This document shows positions 63,593-64,000 of a stretch of 64,000 nt of DNA, piece after piece. Position 1 is the first letter of the stretch. Each line of letters opens with the position of its first letter. The stretch covers positions 248,001 through 312,000 of the forward strand of contig CBDANK010000002.1 of the NCBI GenBank assembly GCA_965197565.1, in the 5' to 3' direction. The notes beneath the pieces are model-generated. The model had not been told where the DNA came from, did not search any database, and saw only the letters and a list, made by a program, of their open reading frames with translations. This DNA comes from G963667675 sp965197565 (GTDB lineage: Bacteria > Chloroflexota > Dehalococcoidia > Lucifugimonadales > UBA3495). Position numbers and translations under genes: made by a program.

Positions 63593-64000
63593 GCGACAGG
63601 TCGACGCTGCTGTTGGAGCATCATCTGAAGGAACTCAAGCTGCCCAGCTTCCTGCGGGAATACGGCAAGCTGGCCGCCCAGTGTGCCGCCGAGGGCGCAG
63701 ACCATCCCCAGTACTTGCTCCGGTTGGCCGAACTGGAACTCATCGACCGCCACCAGCGCATGGTGCAGCGCCGCATCCGCGCTGCCCGCTTCCCGGCGGT
63801 CAAGAGCCTGGACACCTTCGACTTCCTGGCCATCCCCTCGGTGAACAAAGCCCTGGTGATGGAGCTGGCCCGCTGCGAATACGTCCAGCATAGGGAGAAC
63901 GTCATCGCCATCGGCAACAGCGGCACCGGCAAGACCCACATGGCCCTGGGGCTGGGCCTGGCCGCCTGCCAACGGGGCATGTCGGTGGGCTTCACCACCG
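63589..64000 (+). CDS. istB: IstB ATPase, IS21 helper (runs off the window)
   Basis: It starts ATG at 63589, overlapping the istA stop by 4 bp. The frame reads STLLLEHHLKELKLPSFLREY, then LRLAELELIDRHQRM and Walker A IGNSGTGKTHMALGLGLAAC, the IstB family. The frame stays open to 64000; the remainder is outside. Confidence 0.9.
   Translation, partial: MSDRSTLLLEHHLKELKLPSFLREYGKLAAQCAAEGADHPQYLLRLAELELIDRHQRMVQRRIRAARFPAVKSLDTFDFLAIPSVNKALVMELARCEYVQHRENVIAIGNSGTGKTHMALGLGLAACQRGMSVGFTT

Larger units (their letters stand above)
61998..64000 (+). mobile_element. IS21-family insertion sequence (left part)
   Basis: The element begins near 61998 (TGCTGACAATCGGCAG), an IS21-like TG end, where the interrupted gene's coding ends. 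istA and istB follow. The right end lies outside the window. The precise left boundary is inferred from loss of the interrupted frame. Confidence 0.7.

Overview
No rRNA, tRNA or CRISPR array is visible. GC is high (roughly 55-60% by eye). The gene repertoire suggests a Chloroflexota genome of the SAR202/Dehalococcoidia type: several paralogous luciferase-like (LLM) flavin monooxygenases, paralogous amidohydrolases, an F420-type (DDN) reductase, a PPOX-class flavoprotein and lipoproteins with LxxC lipoboxes. This is inferred from gene families, not from a phylogenetic marker.

Layout. 1-5055: two adjacent, related, frameshifted genes for secreted tandem-repeat surface proteins, then a double-Cache lipoprotein (5206-6339). 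6733-10916: housekeeping genes, namely a lipoprotein, rsfS, ndk, and a minus-strand thiL-tsaE-tsaB run. 11035-18187: a minus-strand metal (probably zinc) homeostasis operon in the order Fur/Zur regulator, metal-binding lipoprotein, fused CydDC-like ABC exporter with a His-rich tail, ZnuC-type ATPase, ZnuB-type permease. 18188-21000: a patch of miniature inverted-repeat elements, a nitroreductase and a complete IS630-family element. 21104-24557: branched-chain aminotransferase, a membrane-anchored peptidase-MA-like protein and a PAC2-family protein.

24708-57102 is a catabolic region. It holds four LLM monooxygenases, a hydantoinase, three other amidohydrolases, an amidase, a phosphotriesterase-like hydrolase next to an atypical carbamoyltransferase, a Baeyer-Villiger monooxygenase next to an esterase, a Rieske oxygenase translationally coupled to an LLM, an SDR, a SelA-like PLP enzyme, cupins and F420/FMN-type small flavoproteins. 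Interspersed are a drug-type ABC exporter, two PIN toxin-antitoxin pairs and several MITEs. The combination looks like oxidation and hydrolysis of diverse ring, amide and ketone compounds.

57666-64000 is an insertion-sequence graveyard: a truncated IS5-type transposase, a universal stress protein, a complete IS1182-family element with 20-bp ends, a broken unknown gene, and an IS21-family element whose istA carries an in-frame amber codon and whose istB runs off the window.

At least three families of short non-autonomous inverted-repeat elements recur in the intergenic spaces; two copies have recognisable flanking direct repeats. Several genes (both surface-protein genes, a DUF4160 gene, the gene at 61541-61997) carry single-base frameshifts, so either recent decay or assembly indels affect this contig.
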